A stretch of 64,000 bases of DNA, taken from positions 124,001 through 188,000 of the forward strand of contig NZ_CP084885.1 of assembly GCF_013456555.2 (NCBI RefSeq). The letters are read 5' to 3'. Below, one piece after another: positions 17,003-25,341 of the stretch. The first letter of the stretch is position 1; each line of letters opens with the position of its first letter. Under the pieces are notes generated by a model. The model did not search any database. It was not told the origin of the DNA and was given only the letters and a program-made list of their open reading frames with translations. This DNA comes from Natrinema zhouii (GTDB lineage Archaea > Halobacteriota > Halobacteria > Halobacteriales > Natrialbaceae). The translations under genes and the position numbers were made by a program.

Positions 17003-17923
17003 TCAAACTGCGTTGAGTTCGTCTCTCCGGGCACGAACTGTCACAGCTGATATCCCTGCAGCAGCCGCAACCCTCTGCTGTGTGAGTGATCTGCCGTGTT
17101 CCTGTGCAGCTTTGTATATGCAGGCCGCTGCGACGCCACTCGGGCGACATCCGTTAGAAATAGCTGTTTCTCGGTGTTGCTTCGAGAGTGCCATTGCTCG
17201 ATGCCGTATGGCGTCTGAAATGTCGAGTTCTGACGCGAGGCGGGGCATAAATTCGCTAGGGCGAACAGGCTGAGTCGGCAGTCCAAGTTCTGTGTTCAGC
17301 GTCTTGTACGCATTCGTGACTCTCGATTGTTCAACGCGTGCCGCGTCGACGACGGCGTCAAGTAACCGCGAATGGCCGTTACACCGGCAGGCCCCGTAGA
17401 CGCTTGCTGCCGCTATCGCCTCGATTGATCGGCCTCGAAGCAGGTCTTCGGTTTGAGCGCTCCGGAACAGTTGACACGCCTGGTCACGAACCGAATATGA
17501 GAGCTCGAGAACGCTCGCGATTCTTCGAACTTCACCCAGACCGTGTGCGAGATTTCGCTCGGCTTTCGATTGGAATCGCCCACGAGTCTGCTCACGCCGC
17601 ATTCTGGATAGCCGCTGCCGCTCCCGTCCAGAGAGCTCGTTACCGTTCGCATCTTTCTTGCGACCAATCTCGGTCGACAGCCCTCGGTTATGGCGTGCCG
17701 CTGTAAGTGGAGCACCCGTCCGCTTTCGCTGGTCCTGATCGTGAGTTCTCCATTCAGGGCCGTGGTCAATCCGTTGCTCGTCAATAACGAGCCCACAGTC
17801 CTCACAGATTGTTTCGACCGAGTTGGTAGTAACCCAGCCATCGCACTCGGGACATGAGTTCGTGCTGGAGTTCGTCTGTACGTCCTCGTCGAAACTCGTT
17901 TCGTAGATATCTCTAGTTGCCAT
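17003..17923 (-). CDS. tfb: Transcription initiation factor TFB (TFIIB homologue)
   Basis: 306 residues from ATG 17923 (MATRDIYETSFDED). The N-terminal zinc ribbon reads CPECDGWVTTNSVETICEDC, followed by the B-finger region and two cyclin repeats: about 115-200 (GLGEVRRIASVLELSYSVRD) and 210-300 (FMPRLASELDISDAIRHRAM). It ends in the DNA-binding helix ISAVTVRARRDEL. TFB bridges TBP-bound promoter DNA to RNA polymerase. Haloarchaea carry many tfb paralogues for different promoter sets, often on plasmids. This copy's leader has the shared hairpin element, so it may belong to the same regulon as the ArdC block. C-terminal fragments of two further tfb genes lie at 35736 and 37261. Confidence 0.93.
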   Translation of the reverse strand: MATRDIYETSFDEDVQTNSSTNSCPECDGWVTTNSVETICEDCGLVIDEQRIDHGPEWRTHDQDQRKRTGAPLTAARHNRGLSTEIGRKKDANGNELSGRERQRLSRMRREQTRGRFQSKAERNLAHGLGEVRRIASVLELSYSVRDQACQLFRSAQTEDLLRGRSIEAIAAASVYGACRCNGHSRLLDAVVDAARVEQSRVTNAYKTLNTELGLPTQPVRPSEFMPRLASELDISDAIRHRAMALSKQHRETAISNGCRPSGVAAACIYKAAQEHGRSLTQQRVAAAAGISAVTVRARRDELNAV

Positions 17924-17965
17924 GATACTCACGAGGGGACCACGCGGATTGTGCCTCTCGGAGTG

Positions 17966-17998
17966 CCCCTCGCCCACCACGGGGCAAATAAACACCCA
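17966..17998 (-). promoter_or_regulatory. Leader element upstream of tfb
   Basis: Plus-strand GCCCCTCGCCCACCACGGGG followed by CAAATAAACACCC. The stem GCCCC/GGGGC closes an eleven-base loop, and the minus-strand upstream box is GGTGTTTATTTG. 43 bases before the ATG. Confidence 0.5.
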
Positions 17999-18134
17999 GC
18001 GGTGCGAGCCGGCGCAGTGCGATTCTGTGGCGAAAGCCCGGCGGCTCTGTGAGCCGCCCGGAACGTGGAGGTTGGGTGGGGCGGCGGGAAGCGGGTGAAC
18101 GGGCATCAGAAAAAATGAAAGCCACGTTAGCCGA

Positions 18135-19031
18135 CTATTCCCACCACCGACCACGCTCGGGGAATAGCACGGTGCTCCACCCGGTCAGGGCCACTGAGAC
18201 GCGCCCCTGATACCAGTTCCGCACCGCCCCGTTAATCCGCACGCGCTCGCCCTCTTCGATCCATGGTTGATTCGATTTCTCCCAGACAGTCACCTTCGTT
18301 CGCCCGCTTTCGTCTTCGATGAGTCCGACTTGCTGAATTGCCGGCGAGTCGCTCTCCCACAACTGCGTCACCGTACCTTCGATGCTCACCTCTTTGCGAT
18401 TGACGTCCTCGAGCATCCCGATGGGAACCACCTGTCCCGGCGCCGTCTGTAACTCCTCGAACACCCCGACGACTGCACTCGTCAGGTCTTTCCCACCGAC
18501 TACGGCTTCACCCAGCCGCCGACCAATCGCCGCTCGTGACCAGCCATCCAGCTTCTCGGCCAGCCGCATCGACTGCTTATTCACCGCCGCCAACTGCTCC
18601 TGCGTGAGTTCTGAACGAGGATCGTCTCGCTCTGGATCCGCCCACGGGTCCACGCTCGCCGCCCGGTTCTGGAACTCTGCACGCCGCCCAGCACTCCGCT
18701 TCGCTGCGATATCTCGCGTCCGCTTCTCCCGACCTTCTTGCGTCCCCATCTCCGCCTGGGCACTGATGCGCTCTAGCTCGGCCTCCCGCGCCCGAATGCG
18801 CTCTTCCTGTTCGAGGATCGCACCGTAGATTCGTTCTTCACTGGTGTCGACCATCCCATCCGGGTGGTTGGCATCGACCTTGGCCTGCACCTCCATCTGC
18901 ACCGTCGCCTGGAACTCCGGCGTCTCATCGACGACCTCGAAGCCCTCTTCATCGACCTCCGCTTCGTCCGCTTTTTCGAATGCCTGTTCATTGACCGAAA
19001 CTACTTCACTGGTAACGTTCTTACTTGACAT
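18135..19031 (-). CDS. RPA-like single-stranded-DNA-binding (OB-fold) protein
   Basis: 298 residues from ATG 19031 (MSSKNVTSEVVSVNEQAFEK). The N-terminal 150 residues are charged and helical (a long EERIRAREAELERISAQAE stretch). The C-terminal 90 residues form an OB fold: VSIEGTVTQLWESDSPAIQQ, then DESGRTKVTVWEKSN and GERVRINGAVRNWYQGRVSV, as in haloarchaeal plasmid RPA-like DNA-binding proteins. It likely coats ssDNA during replication or transfer. Same strand as tfb, with a 211-bp gap holding the leader element. Confidence 0.82.
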   Translation of the reverse strand: MSSKNVTSEVVSVNEQAFEKADEAEVDEEGFEVVDETPEFQATVQMEVQAKVDANHPDGMVDTSEERIYGAILEQEERIRAREAELERISAQAEMGTQEGREKRTRDIAAKRSAGRRAEFQNRAASVDPWADPERDDPRSELTQEQLAAVNKQSMRLAEKLDGWSRAAIGRRLGEAVVGGKDLTSAVVGVFEELQTAPGQVVPIGMLEDVNRKEVSIEGTVTQLWESDSPAIQQVGLIEDESGRTKVTVWEKSNQPWIEEGERVRINGAVRNWYQGRVSVALTGWSTVLFPERGRWWE

Positions 19032-19050
19032 TGCAGAACCTTGAAGGCGC

Positions 19051-19119
19051 TCACTCGGCGTCTTCTTCCGACACCACGACTCTCCAGCCGTGGCTGTCCA
19101 CAACGACCAACTCAACCAT
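19051..19119 (-). CDS. Possible 22-residue leader peptide upstream of the RPA-like gene
   Basis: ATG 19119 to TGA 19051 encodes MVELVVVDSHGWRVVVSEED plus AE, 19 bases before the RPA-like start. It has a balanced coding look inside an otherwise non-coding GC-rich leader. It may be a translated leader; it could also be chance. Confidence 0.35.
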   Translation of the reverse strand: MVELVVVDSHGWRVVVSEEDAE

Positions 19120-19688
19120 CTCGCGCCTTCGCGAGCGCCCCTGGGCGCGAGCGAGAGCGCGCCCGAGGAGGCCACCCATCCAGCACCGCGTGCCGACCTG
19201 CCCGGAGCGAGCGCCCAGCGGAGTATGCCCGTTCGTGTCCGGCCCGGACTGCGGGTTCGTGCCCAAGGCGACTATCGCCGAGAACGCGCGCCGCGGTGTG
19301 GCGCGCGACAGCGCAGGCGGCACAAAGCCTTGGAACGCGAAAGCCCGCGAGGGGCGCAACCGACGGGGATACCCGCTGGCGCGAAGGCACATACATTTTA
19401 GCCCGGCAGCCAGCCCGCCACTGCAGGCAGGCAGCCCGGAATGGTCGGTCGCGAGCGACGCGGAGGGCGGCAGCGGCGAGCGGGGCGTGCCATAACAAAG
19501 GACCTGTTCAACTGGGTTCGACGCTCAGCGACACAGCCAACATCCTGGTGGACTCAGAAAGGGCGCGGCCGTCTCGGTCGTCCCCCGACCCCGCTAGCAC
19601 TGCAGGCACGAGGAGCGAAGCGGCGGTCGTGGGATGCCGAGCGTCCGCGGGCTTTCAGGGACAGTCTCGGATGCCGACCGCGATTCTA
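19120..19688. other. 570-bp GC-rich leader region without a recognisable gene
   Basis: Extremely GC-rich, full of GCGAG/CTCGC and CGCGC runs and short inverted repeats, with few stops in any frame, so several long but unconvincing frames exist. No protein family is recognisable in any of the six frames. It may be the long 5' leader of the RPA-like gene, a structured RNA, or a replication or transfer site. Confidence 0.5.
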
Positions 19689-19949
19689 CTACTGGTCCGC
19701 TGAGCAGGGCTCTTCGTCGATCAGGACGTCGACGCTTTCCGGCGTCACCGCGAGCCGAATTCCTTCCACCGTGAACTGTACTTCGACGTCCCCACTCGAC
19801 GAGTGCAGGATCTGCTCGAGTGCCTCGACGTCGACGGTATCGTACAACTGATACTCGTCCCGATCCAGCCCACATGCTTCGAGCGTCTCGATGATATCGA
19901 CCAAGAGGTCAGACAATGCACTAGGCCCACTTGTTGGAGAGCGATCCAT
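19689..19949 (-). CDS. HalOD1 output-domain protein
   Basis: 86 residues. A helical start (SDLLVDIIETLEACGL) leads to the HalOD1 core: LYDTVDVEALEQILHSSS, VEVQFTVEGIRLAVTPESVD. HalOD1 is a small haloarchaeal output domain, often fused to or near response regulators; its partner is unknown. Two more stand-alone copies are at 34467 and 48424. Confidence 0.8.
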   Translation of the reverse strand: MDRSPTSGPSALSDLLVDIIETLEACGLDRDEYQLYDTVDVEALEQILHSSSGDVEVQFTVEGIRLAVTPESVDVLIDEEPCSADQ

Positions 19950-20070
19950 CGTAACGTCTGGCCCTTAGGATGGACGGCGTTTAAAGGATAGGAAGACAGC
20001 TGTAGTTGCTTATAGATTACGTAGTTGACTTAGCGCGTGTGAGATAGCGTCGGCGCAACTACAAGCGATT

Positions 20071-20331
20071 ATGCGCTTTGATGCCGACTGGATGTCACGC
20101 GCCGATGATCGCATTCTGGAGCATCTCGCTGAAGAAGGTCCTGATACTCCTAAGGAAATGGCAGACAGCGACCGTGTCCGGTTCTCCCGGCAACACATCA
20201 ATGCTCGCTGCAAGACGCTGGTCACCTACGGGCTCCTCGTCCACCTCGGCAACGGCGTCTACGACATTACCCGTGAAGGGAAGCAGTATCTCGACGGTGA
20301 ACTTGACGCTCGCGATCTCAAGGCCGAATGA
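20071..20331 (+). CDS. Winged-helix (PhiH1-repressor-like) DNA-binding protein
   Basis: 86 residues: ADDRILEHLAEEGPDTPKEM, recognition helix FSRQHINARCKTLVTYGLL, wing GNGVYDITREGKQYLDGEL. This matches the small wHTH proteins related to the phage PhiH1 repressor that are common in haloarchaeal plasmids and proviruses. It is transcribed alone, divergent from HalOD1. Confidence 0.8.
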   Translation: MRFDADWMSRADDRILEHLAEEGPDTPKEMADSDRVRFSRQHINARCKTLVTYGLLVHLGNGVYDITREGKQYLDGELDARDLKAE

Positions 20332-20416
20332 ACTCAGCTGGCGACAAACCTCGGTCGACGAATGACCGGTCGCCAGTCACGAACCTCCGCATACGGTTCC
20401 TTAAAAGCAGGCGTGC

Positions 20417-20587
20417 TCACTCGTTCTCGAGTGCTGCGTAGATCTCCGCGTGGCGGCGTCCGTCAAGCTTGCCCATCTCGAGGGCGATCTCGTGACGTTC
20501 GGCGTCGCTCTTGGCCGCCTGATACCGCTCGTATAGCTGGCGAACCTCGTCGTCGACCGCCGTCGAGGAATCGGTGCTGGACGCCAT
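20417..20587 (-). CDS. Putative antitoxin of the Doc toxin
   Basis: 56 residues from ATG 20587, mostly helical (EVRQLYERYQAAKSDAERHE). It lies 33 bases downstream of the Doc-type gene on the same strand. Small helical proteins in this position are the usual antitoxins, here in the toxin-first order. No DNA-binding motif is obvious. Confidence 0.6.
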   Translation of the reverse strand: MASSTDSSTAVDDEVRQLYERYQAAKSDAERHEIALEMGKLDGRRHAEIYAALENE

Positions 20588-20620
20588 CTTTCTGCTGAAC
20601 ATACTCAGTGTGTCCCTTTA

Positions 20621-21019
20621 TCAGTTGCGACGAGCGCACGCACGGAAGTAGATGACCGCGGTGTCTGTGTCGACCGCGGCTTCGTCGGTTGCGAAACGGT
20701 GCAAGAGGGTTCGAATTTCATCACCGTAGTCGAACGTGTATCCGTTCAACATATAGAAGACGACCACCGTACGGAGTGCTGTTCGCTTGTTCCCGTCGAC
20801 GAACGGATGCTCCGCAATGAGCAGTCGCATCAGATGGGCCGCTTTTTCGTGAATCGTCTCAGGAACCTCTCCGAAGAACCCCTCTGAGATGTACTGCAGC
20901 ACGGATGCAATCACTTTCTCTGACCGAACTCCTGGTTCCGTGATGTCGCCTTCTGCCACGATCTGTTCGTGGAGATCGAGAATGAGCTCGACAGAGGGAT
21001 ACGCGACGTCGTCAGTCAC
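20621..21019 (-). CDS. doc: Doc/Fic-family toxin (death-on-curing)
   Basis: 132 residues with the Fic/Doc core HPFVDGNKRTAL at about residues 76-87. Doc proteins inactivate translation factor EF-Tu by phosphorylation; in archaea the target would be aEF1A (inference). The upstream helices (LILDLHEQIVAEGD, VIASVLQYI) fit the family. With the small gene downstream it forms a plasmid-stabilisation toxin-antitoxin module. Confidence 0.85.
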   Translation of the reverse strand: MTDDVAYPSVELILDLHEQIVAEGDITEPGVRSEKVIASVLQYISEGFFGEVPETIHEKAAHLMRLLIAEHPFVDGNKRTALRTVVVFYMLNGYTFDYGDEIRTLLHRFATDEAAVDTDTAVIYFRACARRN

Positions 21020-21068
21020 ATCCCTAACTTTCTCACGCTACTCGTTAACCGTTTCTCAAACGTCGAGC

Positions 21069-21170
21069 TCAGTCCTCTTTGTCATCGACAGCGTGCAGTG
21101 CCCAATCCTCGAGATCCTCTCTGCCGAACCGGTCGTTCGCTGTCCGCGTACTTTCGTGGAACTCGGCCAT
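21069..21170 (-). CDS. Small acidic protein (33 aa) downstream of DUF7437 gene
   Basis: ATG 21170 to TGA 21069: MAEFHESTRTANDRFGREDL, ending HAVDDKED. Clear haloarchaeal codon bias, and it starts 9 bases after the DUF7437 stop, so it was the second gene of that operon. Function unknown. Confidence 0.55.
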   Translation of the reverse strand: MAEFHESTRTANDRFGREDLEDWALHAVDDKED

Positions 21171-21179
21171 CTCGACACC

Positions 21180-21673
21180 CTATTCGGCAGCGCCAGGAGC
21201 TTCGATGTCGGCAACTGACCCACCTGCGTCCTCGATTTCGAAGTACTGGTAAACGATCGGCCGGAGCGCCTGCAGGACGGTCTCCGCGGCCGGCGGCGAA
21301 ATGTCGAGATCCTGGGCCATCAGACGGTGGATGACCTTACCACGTTCGCGGGCGATCGCGTAGGTGAGCGCCGTCGCGAGGCCGGCAATGCCGTGACGAT
21401 CGACGTACGTATCGATATCGTCGTCAGTTTGGCGCCGGCCGACCGCGTCGATCAGCGCCGGCGTAATCGTGTATTCGCGGTCGCCGGCGGCTGCAGTTAC
21501 CGCCAGTTCGATTTTCCGAGCGACGTACCGTCGGGGCTGTTCGTCACGGGTGACCTCGATGACGCCGGCGTTGACGAGCCGATTGACATAGGTATACGCT
21601 GACCCCTCCACAAGCTTGGATCGTCTATGACTTCTTGGACGGTCTCCTCGCCTTCGCGAGCAAGGGATGCGTA
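21180..21673 (-). pseudogene. 3' part of a DUF7437-type winged-helix gene split by an IS
   Basis: The minus frame carries the wHTH recognition part and the C-terminal domain (AYTYVNRLVNAGVIEVTRD, then ALTYAIARERGKVIHRLMAQ). Near 21605 a one-base frameshift separates this from EGEETVQEVIDDPSL, which belongs just before it. At 21673 the gene meets the IS end, and the N-terminal codons continue at 24076-24162. Two lesions: insertion and frameshift. Confidence 0.75.
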
Positions 21674-21910
21674 TAGCTACTTGACTTCGCACGTTAGACG
21701 AACATGCCGTCGATCTGGCGCATTAGCTCGTCGATGCTGCGGTACGGACTGGTCAGTGCCCACGAGAGAAGATTCTGAACGCTTTCACGAAAGGATCGTT
21801 TGACGTCGTTTCGGAGTGAACTCGCGTGTCCGAGAATCGTTCCAAGGGCGCTATGTGCACACCGAACTTGAGGAGACTGTAGGCCAGCATCAGCAGGTGC
21901 CAGTGCCTAG

Positions 21911-23054
21911 TACTCAAGATAACTTTTGCAAGTCAAGGAACTGCTTGATCCAGTTTCCAGCGAAGCTCACACGGTCAGTCACTTTTTCGAAGACAGTACT
22001 GACGAGAGCGCGGAACTCCTCCGCGCTCTCGACGATTAACGGTGAAATTTCCCACTTCAGACTCTTCCAAACCGATTCAATTGGGTTGAGATCCGGCGAT
22101 CCAACCGGTAAGAACACGAAATCGATACCGAGCTGGGACGCTCGCTTGCGCGTATACTCGCACGTGTGTGAGAAGAGATTGTCCAAGACGAGCAGAATCC
22201 GCTTGCCGGGATTCTGCTCGCGGATTGCTTCGAGACACTCGCAAATTCGTTCTTTTGTCTGATCTTCGGGAAACGAAACAACGCTCTCGCCGTTGAGTGC
22301 ATAGAAGCCGACCGCTGGTTCATCGATTCGAACCAGCGGTCGCTCGATATGTGGGTTATCGACGTACCACATCCGACGCGAATTATCCCACGGTTGGGGA
22401 TGTGACGCGTCGAAGAATCCAACAACAGTTCCGCCATCTGTACAAATATCGTCGTCAAGTTCCCAGCCACCGGCTTCGTCGGCTTCGTGTTTGTTGTGAG
22501 GCTGGTTGTCGTCCTCGTCGAGCGCCTCATCAAGGCGCTCGTCGAGGATCTCTTCAGCGTTATCAGGCCGTGACGGGCGCTTTGTCCGTGGAATTGAGTA
22601 CGAAAGCCCGAGTTCACGGAGGAACGTGCTCAGATAATCTGGATGATACTCAACGTCGAATTCCGTGTTGAGGAGATGCTGTATTTCCTGTTGTTTCCAT
22701 GGTTGGCCCTCACGAAGGAGTTCGAGAAGCTCTTCCTGGTCATCTTCGCCGAGCTTCGGGGGGCGTCCGTCCCCGAAGTTCGGCGTCAGTTGACCGAGAC
22801 CGCCCTCATTCCACCGGCGACCCCACCGACTTCCGGTCGATTCAGACTTCCCAACCCGGTTTGCTGCCTCCTCAAGCGTGTCGCCTTCATAGAGATTCTT
22901 TACGAAGGTAAGACGGCGGACAACCTTCGGATCGTCCGCCTCGGCCAGGAGTTGATCAAGCTCTTCATCAGAAAGATGGCGAACAACGTCCTTTCGACGA
23001 TCGCCGCTCACTGTGTCGATTATCTCCCTCCAGCCCCAAAACTTCTCTCACGTA
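21911..23054 (-). mobile_element. IS630-family element nested in the IS701-like transposase
   Basis: The ends TACTCAAGATAACTTTTGC (left) and TACGTGAGAGAAGTTTTGG (right, reverse complement) include the duplicated TA. Removing 21911-23054 less one TA restores the host transposase reading frame exactly. Confidence 0.85.
21914..23011 (-). CDS. IS630-family transposase
   Basis: 365 residues, intact. N-terminal HTH pair (RLTFVKNLYEGDTLEEAANR, then a GRPPKLGED linker), acidic middle (DEALDEDDNQPHNKH), and catalytic domain with Asp in VVGFFDASHPQPW, ILLVLDNLFSHTC and Glu in NPIESVWKSLKWE. Longer and more acidic than the two other IS630 proteins in the window, so a separate subtype. Confidence 0.88.
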   Translation of the reverse strand: MSGDRRKDVVRHLSDEELDQLLAEADDPKVVRRLTFVKNLYEGDTLEEAANRVGKSESTGSRWGRRWNEGGLGQLTPNFGDGRPPKLGEDDQEELLELLREGQPWKQQEIQHLLNTEFDVEYHPDYLSTFLRELGLSYSIPRTKRPSRPDNAEEILDERLDEALDEDDNQPHNKHEADEAGGWELDDDICTDGGTVVGFFDASHPQPWDNSRRMWYVDNPHIERPLVRIDEPAVGFYALNGESVVSFPEDQTKERICECLEAIREQNPGKRILLVLDNLFSHTCEYTRKRASQLGIDFVFLPVGSPDLNPIESVWKSLKWEISPLIVESAEEFRALVSTVFEKVTDRVSFAGNWIKQFLDLQKLS

Positions 23055-24075
23055 CTACGACTGGCACCTGCAGCGTGCCGTAACTCGCAGTCGCCAAAAC
23101 CAAGGTCCTGCTTGGTGTCCCTGAAGAACGCCTCTACTCGCCATCTCATCGCGTACAACTCGATGAGATGGCTTGCCGGTGCGTCGATTTTGTTCGACAC
23201 GATATACTTCACGCTCGGTTCCTCGTCTTCATCGCTTGATTCTTTCTCAGTGATCAGGAGCTTCACTTCTCCAAGACGACCGACATCAAGTTTCTGTGTC
23301 CAGATGTGGTAGATGTCGCCGTTAACGGTTCGTGGGGCTGTGTCGATGCGCTGGCTGAGCGCATCGACACGGATTCGGTCACCGCCATAGCTGACGCGTG
23401 TATCACTCTTGACGGCTGAAACCCATTCCTTCCCATACTCTTCGAGATGGGTGACGAACTCCTCGGTACTATAGAACATATCAAAGAGATAGGTGTCCCG
23501 GCGGACACCTATCTCGATGAGTTCGTCAACGAGTTCGATAGCGAGTTCAACGCGGCGTTTGTCGTTTTTCTTGTAGAGGCGAAAGCCTAGTGGGTAGGTG
23601 GTTTTCTCGTCGGCGTAGAGTGCGTAGACGATGTTCTGTCCCCAGATGTAGCTGTGGATACCGTGGTCGTAGTATTTCCCTGCGTGAGGGATTTTCTTGC
23701 CCGTTTTGTGCGTGAAGGTGTCGTCGATGATGACGACACCTTCACTGCTCCATCTCGTGTCATCGGCTTGTTGGAGCAGCGCGAGGCGTTCTCTGTTGAG
23801 CTGATCTTCGTCCCAGTCATACTCGGTGAGGAACTTGTTCAAAGCACGTTCGCTCTTGGCCGGGAGAACGATGTTCGAGATGCCTTGAACGGTCTTGTTG
23901 CTGGCCGCAACAAGACCTGTCACGTAGGTTTTGGCGTGGTGTTTCTGCCGCGTCGAGAAACACTCGAATTGGTCGATTGGTTCAGTACACGATAGGAACG
24001 ACGTTATCGGCAGCATCCACCTTTCACACGCTCTATACGAGCTCTAACGATATAACGTGCGAAGTCAAGTAGCTA

Positions 24076-24162
24076 GGCAAGCTGTGGCTCCTTGAGGAGG
24101 GCCGCGACCGAGAGGAAGTCGCGGATGATGTCTCCGTTGGCTCGGTTCGATGCGCGTGACAT
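24076..24162 (-). pseudogene. 5' part of the DUF7437-type gene
   Basis: ATG 24162: MSRASNRANGDIIRDFLSVA, then LLKEPQLA up to the IS end. It supplies the N-terminus missing from the fragment at 21180-21673. Confidence 0.75.
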
Positions 24163-24209
24163 AGCGCTTCTTGACTACCGTTGTCATGGAACTCCAAACC
24201 GATTTGGGG

Positions 24210-24407
24210 TCAGTCCGCCGGCGTAGCAACGAGGTGCTCCTCGAGATCGCGCGTCCAGTATGTGGCTGGCCCGCCGGGAGAACAGCGGGCACAGAGCTGA
24301 AGCGGACCTTCGAGGTGACCGAGTCCCACGCGGAACCGCGTCAGCGCCGCGAGCGCGACGATCGACTTGTGACTCCGGTCGTTCGGAACTGTAAGTTCGA
24401 TATCCAC
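24210..24407 (-). CDS. Small protein of unknown function upstream of DUF7437
   Basis: 65 residues: MDIELTVPNDRSHKSIVALA, a CARC pair and WTRDLEEHLVATPAD. Coding-like codon bias on the minus strand; the opposite strand also has an open frame, so the choice is uncertain. Confidence 0.35.
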   Translation of the reverse strand: MDIELTVPNDRSHKSIVALAALTRFRVGLGHLEGPLQLCARCSPGGPATYWTRDLEEHLVATPAD

Positions 24408-24470
24408 CTACGGGCCCCTCTAATAGTCTAACGAGGACATCGGAACCACCTTGTTCTACGGCATTCCGGA

Positions 24471-25217
24471 CTACACTTCGTCGGCTAAGTAGTTGAATGC
24501 GCGAAGTGTATTCTGCCCTTCTTCAGTCAGGCTCACGTACTTCTGTCGACCGACCTCTTCGATTTCCACGTACTCTCGCTCTTGTAGTGCGTTCAGAATA
24601 TGCGAATCAAGCAATCGGTATTTGCCCTTGATGTTGTCCGACTCGTACGTCTGGATAAACGGTAGGCCCACGTCTTCACTGAATTCGATGAGCTCTTTTT
24701 TCGAGGCACTCCCCTGTTCGTCGAGGTAGGCGAGAATTGCGATATGCTGTGGTGACGGTCCTTCGATGGGATACGCTGGCATTTCATCGATACCCGCAAC
24801 GCCGTAGCTGACCGGTTCTGTTGGCGGTTGCTCCCTCTCTGGACCATACCGCTCTGCACGGACATAGTAGGGGGTCGCGCCGGTCGCCATGCAAGCAATC
24901 ATGCCCGCAATCGCGGTGACTTTACTCCCTGTTGCGAGGTTTACGTACACTTCATCACCACGGTAGTCGGTGATGGTTTCGGCAATCTCCCCGAGACTAG
25001 CATAGAGCTCGAAAATATCGCAAGTACGGTCCACGACCTCAAGTGCAGCCCCCTCGAGTTTCTGTCGGACCTCCTGGTGGTACGCTGGCTTGGTATCCGC
25101 TGGCCCATCGTGATTGAGGAGAACCACGACATCCGCGTTGAGTTCGAGTGGCGGTCCCACGACCCGGTCTCGTTCGTATCCGAGCGGAATAATATGTACG
25201 CGATTTGGAACAATCAT
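24471..25217 (-). CDS. DUF6293 / HFX_2341-type regulator: CARF-like sensor plus winged helix
   Basis: 248 residues. The N-terminal Rossmann-like domain has VHIIPLGYERDRVV, TDYRGDEVYVNLATGSKVTA and the loop NLATGSK, where CARF-related domains bind nucleotides. The C-terminal wHTH covers about residues 160-245: HIAILAYLDEQGSASKKELI, then QKYVSLTEEGQNTLRAF. It is divergent from the ubiquitin-like operon, with a 124-bp gap holding a perfect palindrome 21 bases from its start. It is therefore the likely regulator of the operon, switched by a nucleotide ligand (inference from the fold). Confidence 0.82.
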   Translation of the reverse strand: MIVPNRVHIIPLGYERDRVVGPPLELNADVVVLLNHDGPADTKPAYHQEVRQKLEGAALEVVDRTCDIFELYASLGEIAETITDYRGDEVYVNLATGSKVTAIAGMIACMATGATPYYVRAERYGPEREQPPTEPVSYGVAGIDEMPAYPIEGPSPQHIAILAYLDEQGSASKKELIEFSEDVGLPFIQTYESDNIKGKYRLLDSHILNALQEREYVEIEEVGRQKYVSLTEEGQNTLRAFNYLADEV

Positions 25218-25237
25218 CGGTCTTCCTTACCGTATCT

Positions 25238-25261
25238 ATAGTTACGATAGAACGTAACTAT
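25238..25261. promoter_or_regulatory. Palindromic operator between regulator and Ubl operon
   Basis: ATAGTTACG, six-base spacer ATAGAA, CGTAACTAT: perfect 9-base arms in the divergent promoter gap. A likely binding site for the CARF-like regulator encoded at 24471. Confidence 0.6.
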
Positions 25262-25341
25262 TGTGATGGATGGTAGAGTAACGTAAGTACGGATTCTCTC
25301 TCGATAATGCTTAACCCAATGGCGTTCTCACGTCCGCGTAC

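Larger units (their letters stand above)
21699..24016 (-). pseudogene. Outer transposase (IS701/DDE_5-like), interrupted by IS630 and frameshifted
   Basis: The N-terminal 320 codons (24016 down to 23055) encode a DDE_5-like nuclease: GVVIIDDTFTHKTGKKIPHA with the first Asp, TYLFDMFYSTEEFVTHLEEY with the second, and AMRWRVEAFFRDTKQDLGFG with the Glu. Across the IS630 the frame continues at 21910 as RHWHLLMLAYSLLKFG. A one-base shift then leads to LGTILGHASSLRNDVKRSF and an end at FV, TAA 21699. Inactive. Confidence 0.8.
21674..24075 (-). mobile_element. IS701/DDE_5-like element inserted in the DUF7437 gene and itself carrying an IS630
   Basis: Perfect 23-base inverted ends starting TAGCTACTTGACTTCGCACG lie at 21674 and 24075 (reverse complement). 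Without the inner IS630 (21911-23054) the element would be about 1.26 kb. The outer transposase frame closes across the inner insertion. No clean target duplication is visible; a few codons of DUF7437 are missing at the junction. Confidence 0.8.

Noticed and set aside
17003..18154. Longer TFB starting upstream at 18154
   Set aside because: The extra 77 residues are Pro/Arg-rich and cover the leader element; the zinc ribbon and family alignment support ATG 17923.
18135..19175. Longer RPA-like protein starting at 19175
   Set aside because: The extension runs through the GC-rich leader with non-protein-like composition; ATG 19031 begins an acidic, haloarchaeal N-terminus.
19051..19498. Long minus-strand frames of over 100 codons in the GC-rich leader
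   Set aside because: Arg/Ala/Gly-rich composition with no family resemblance; rare stops are expected from GC content alone.
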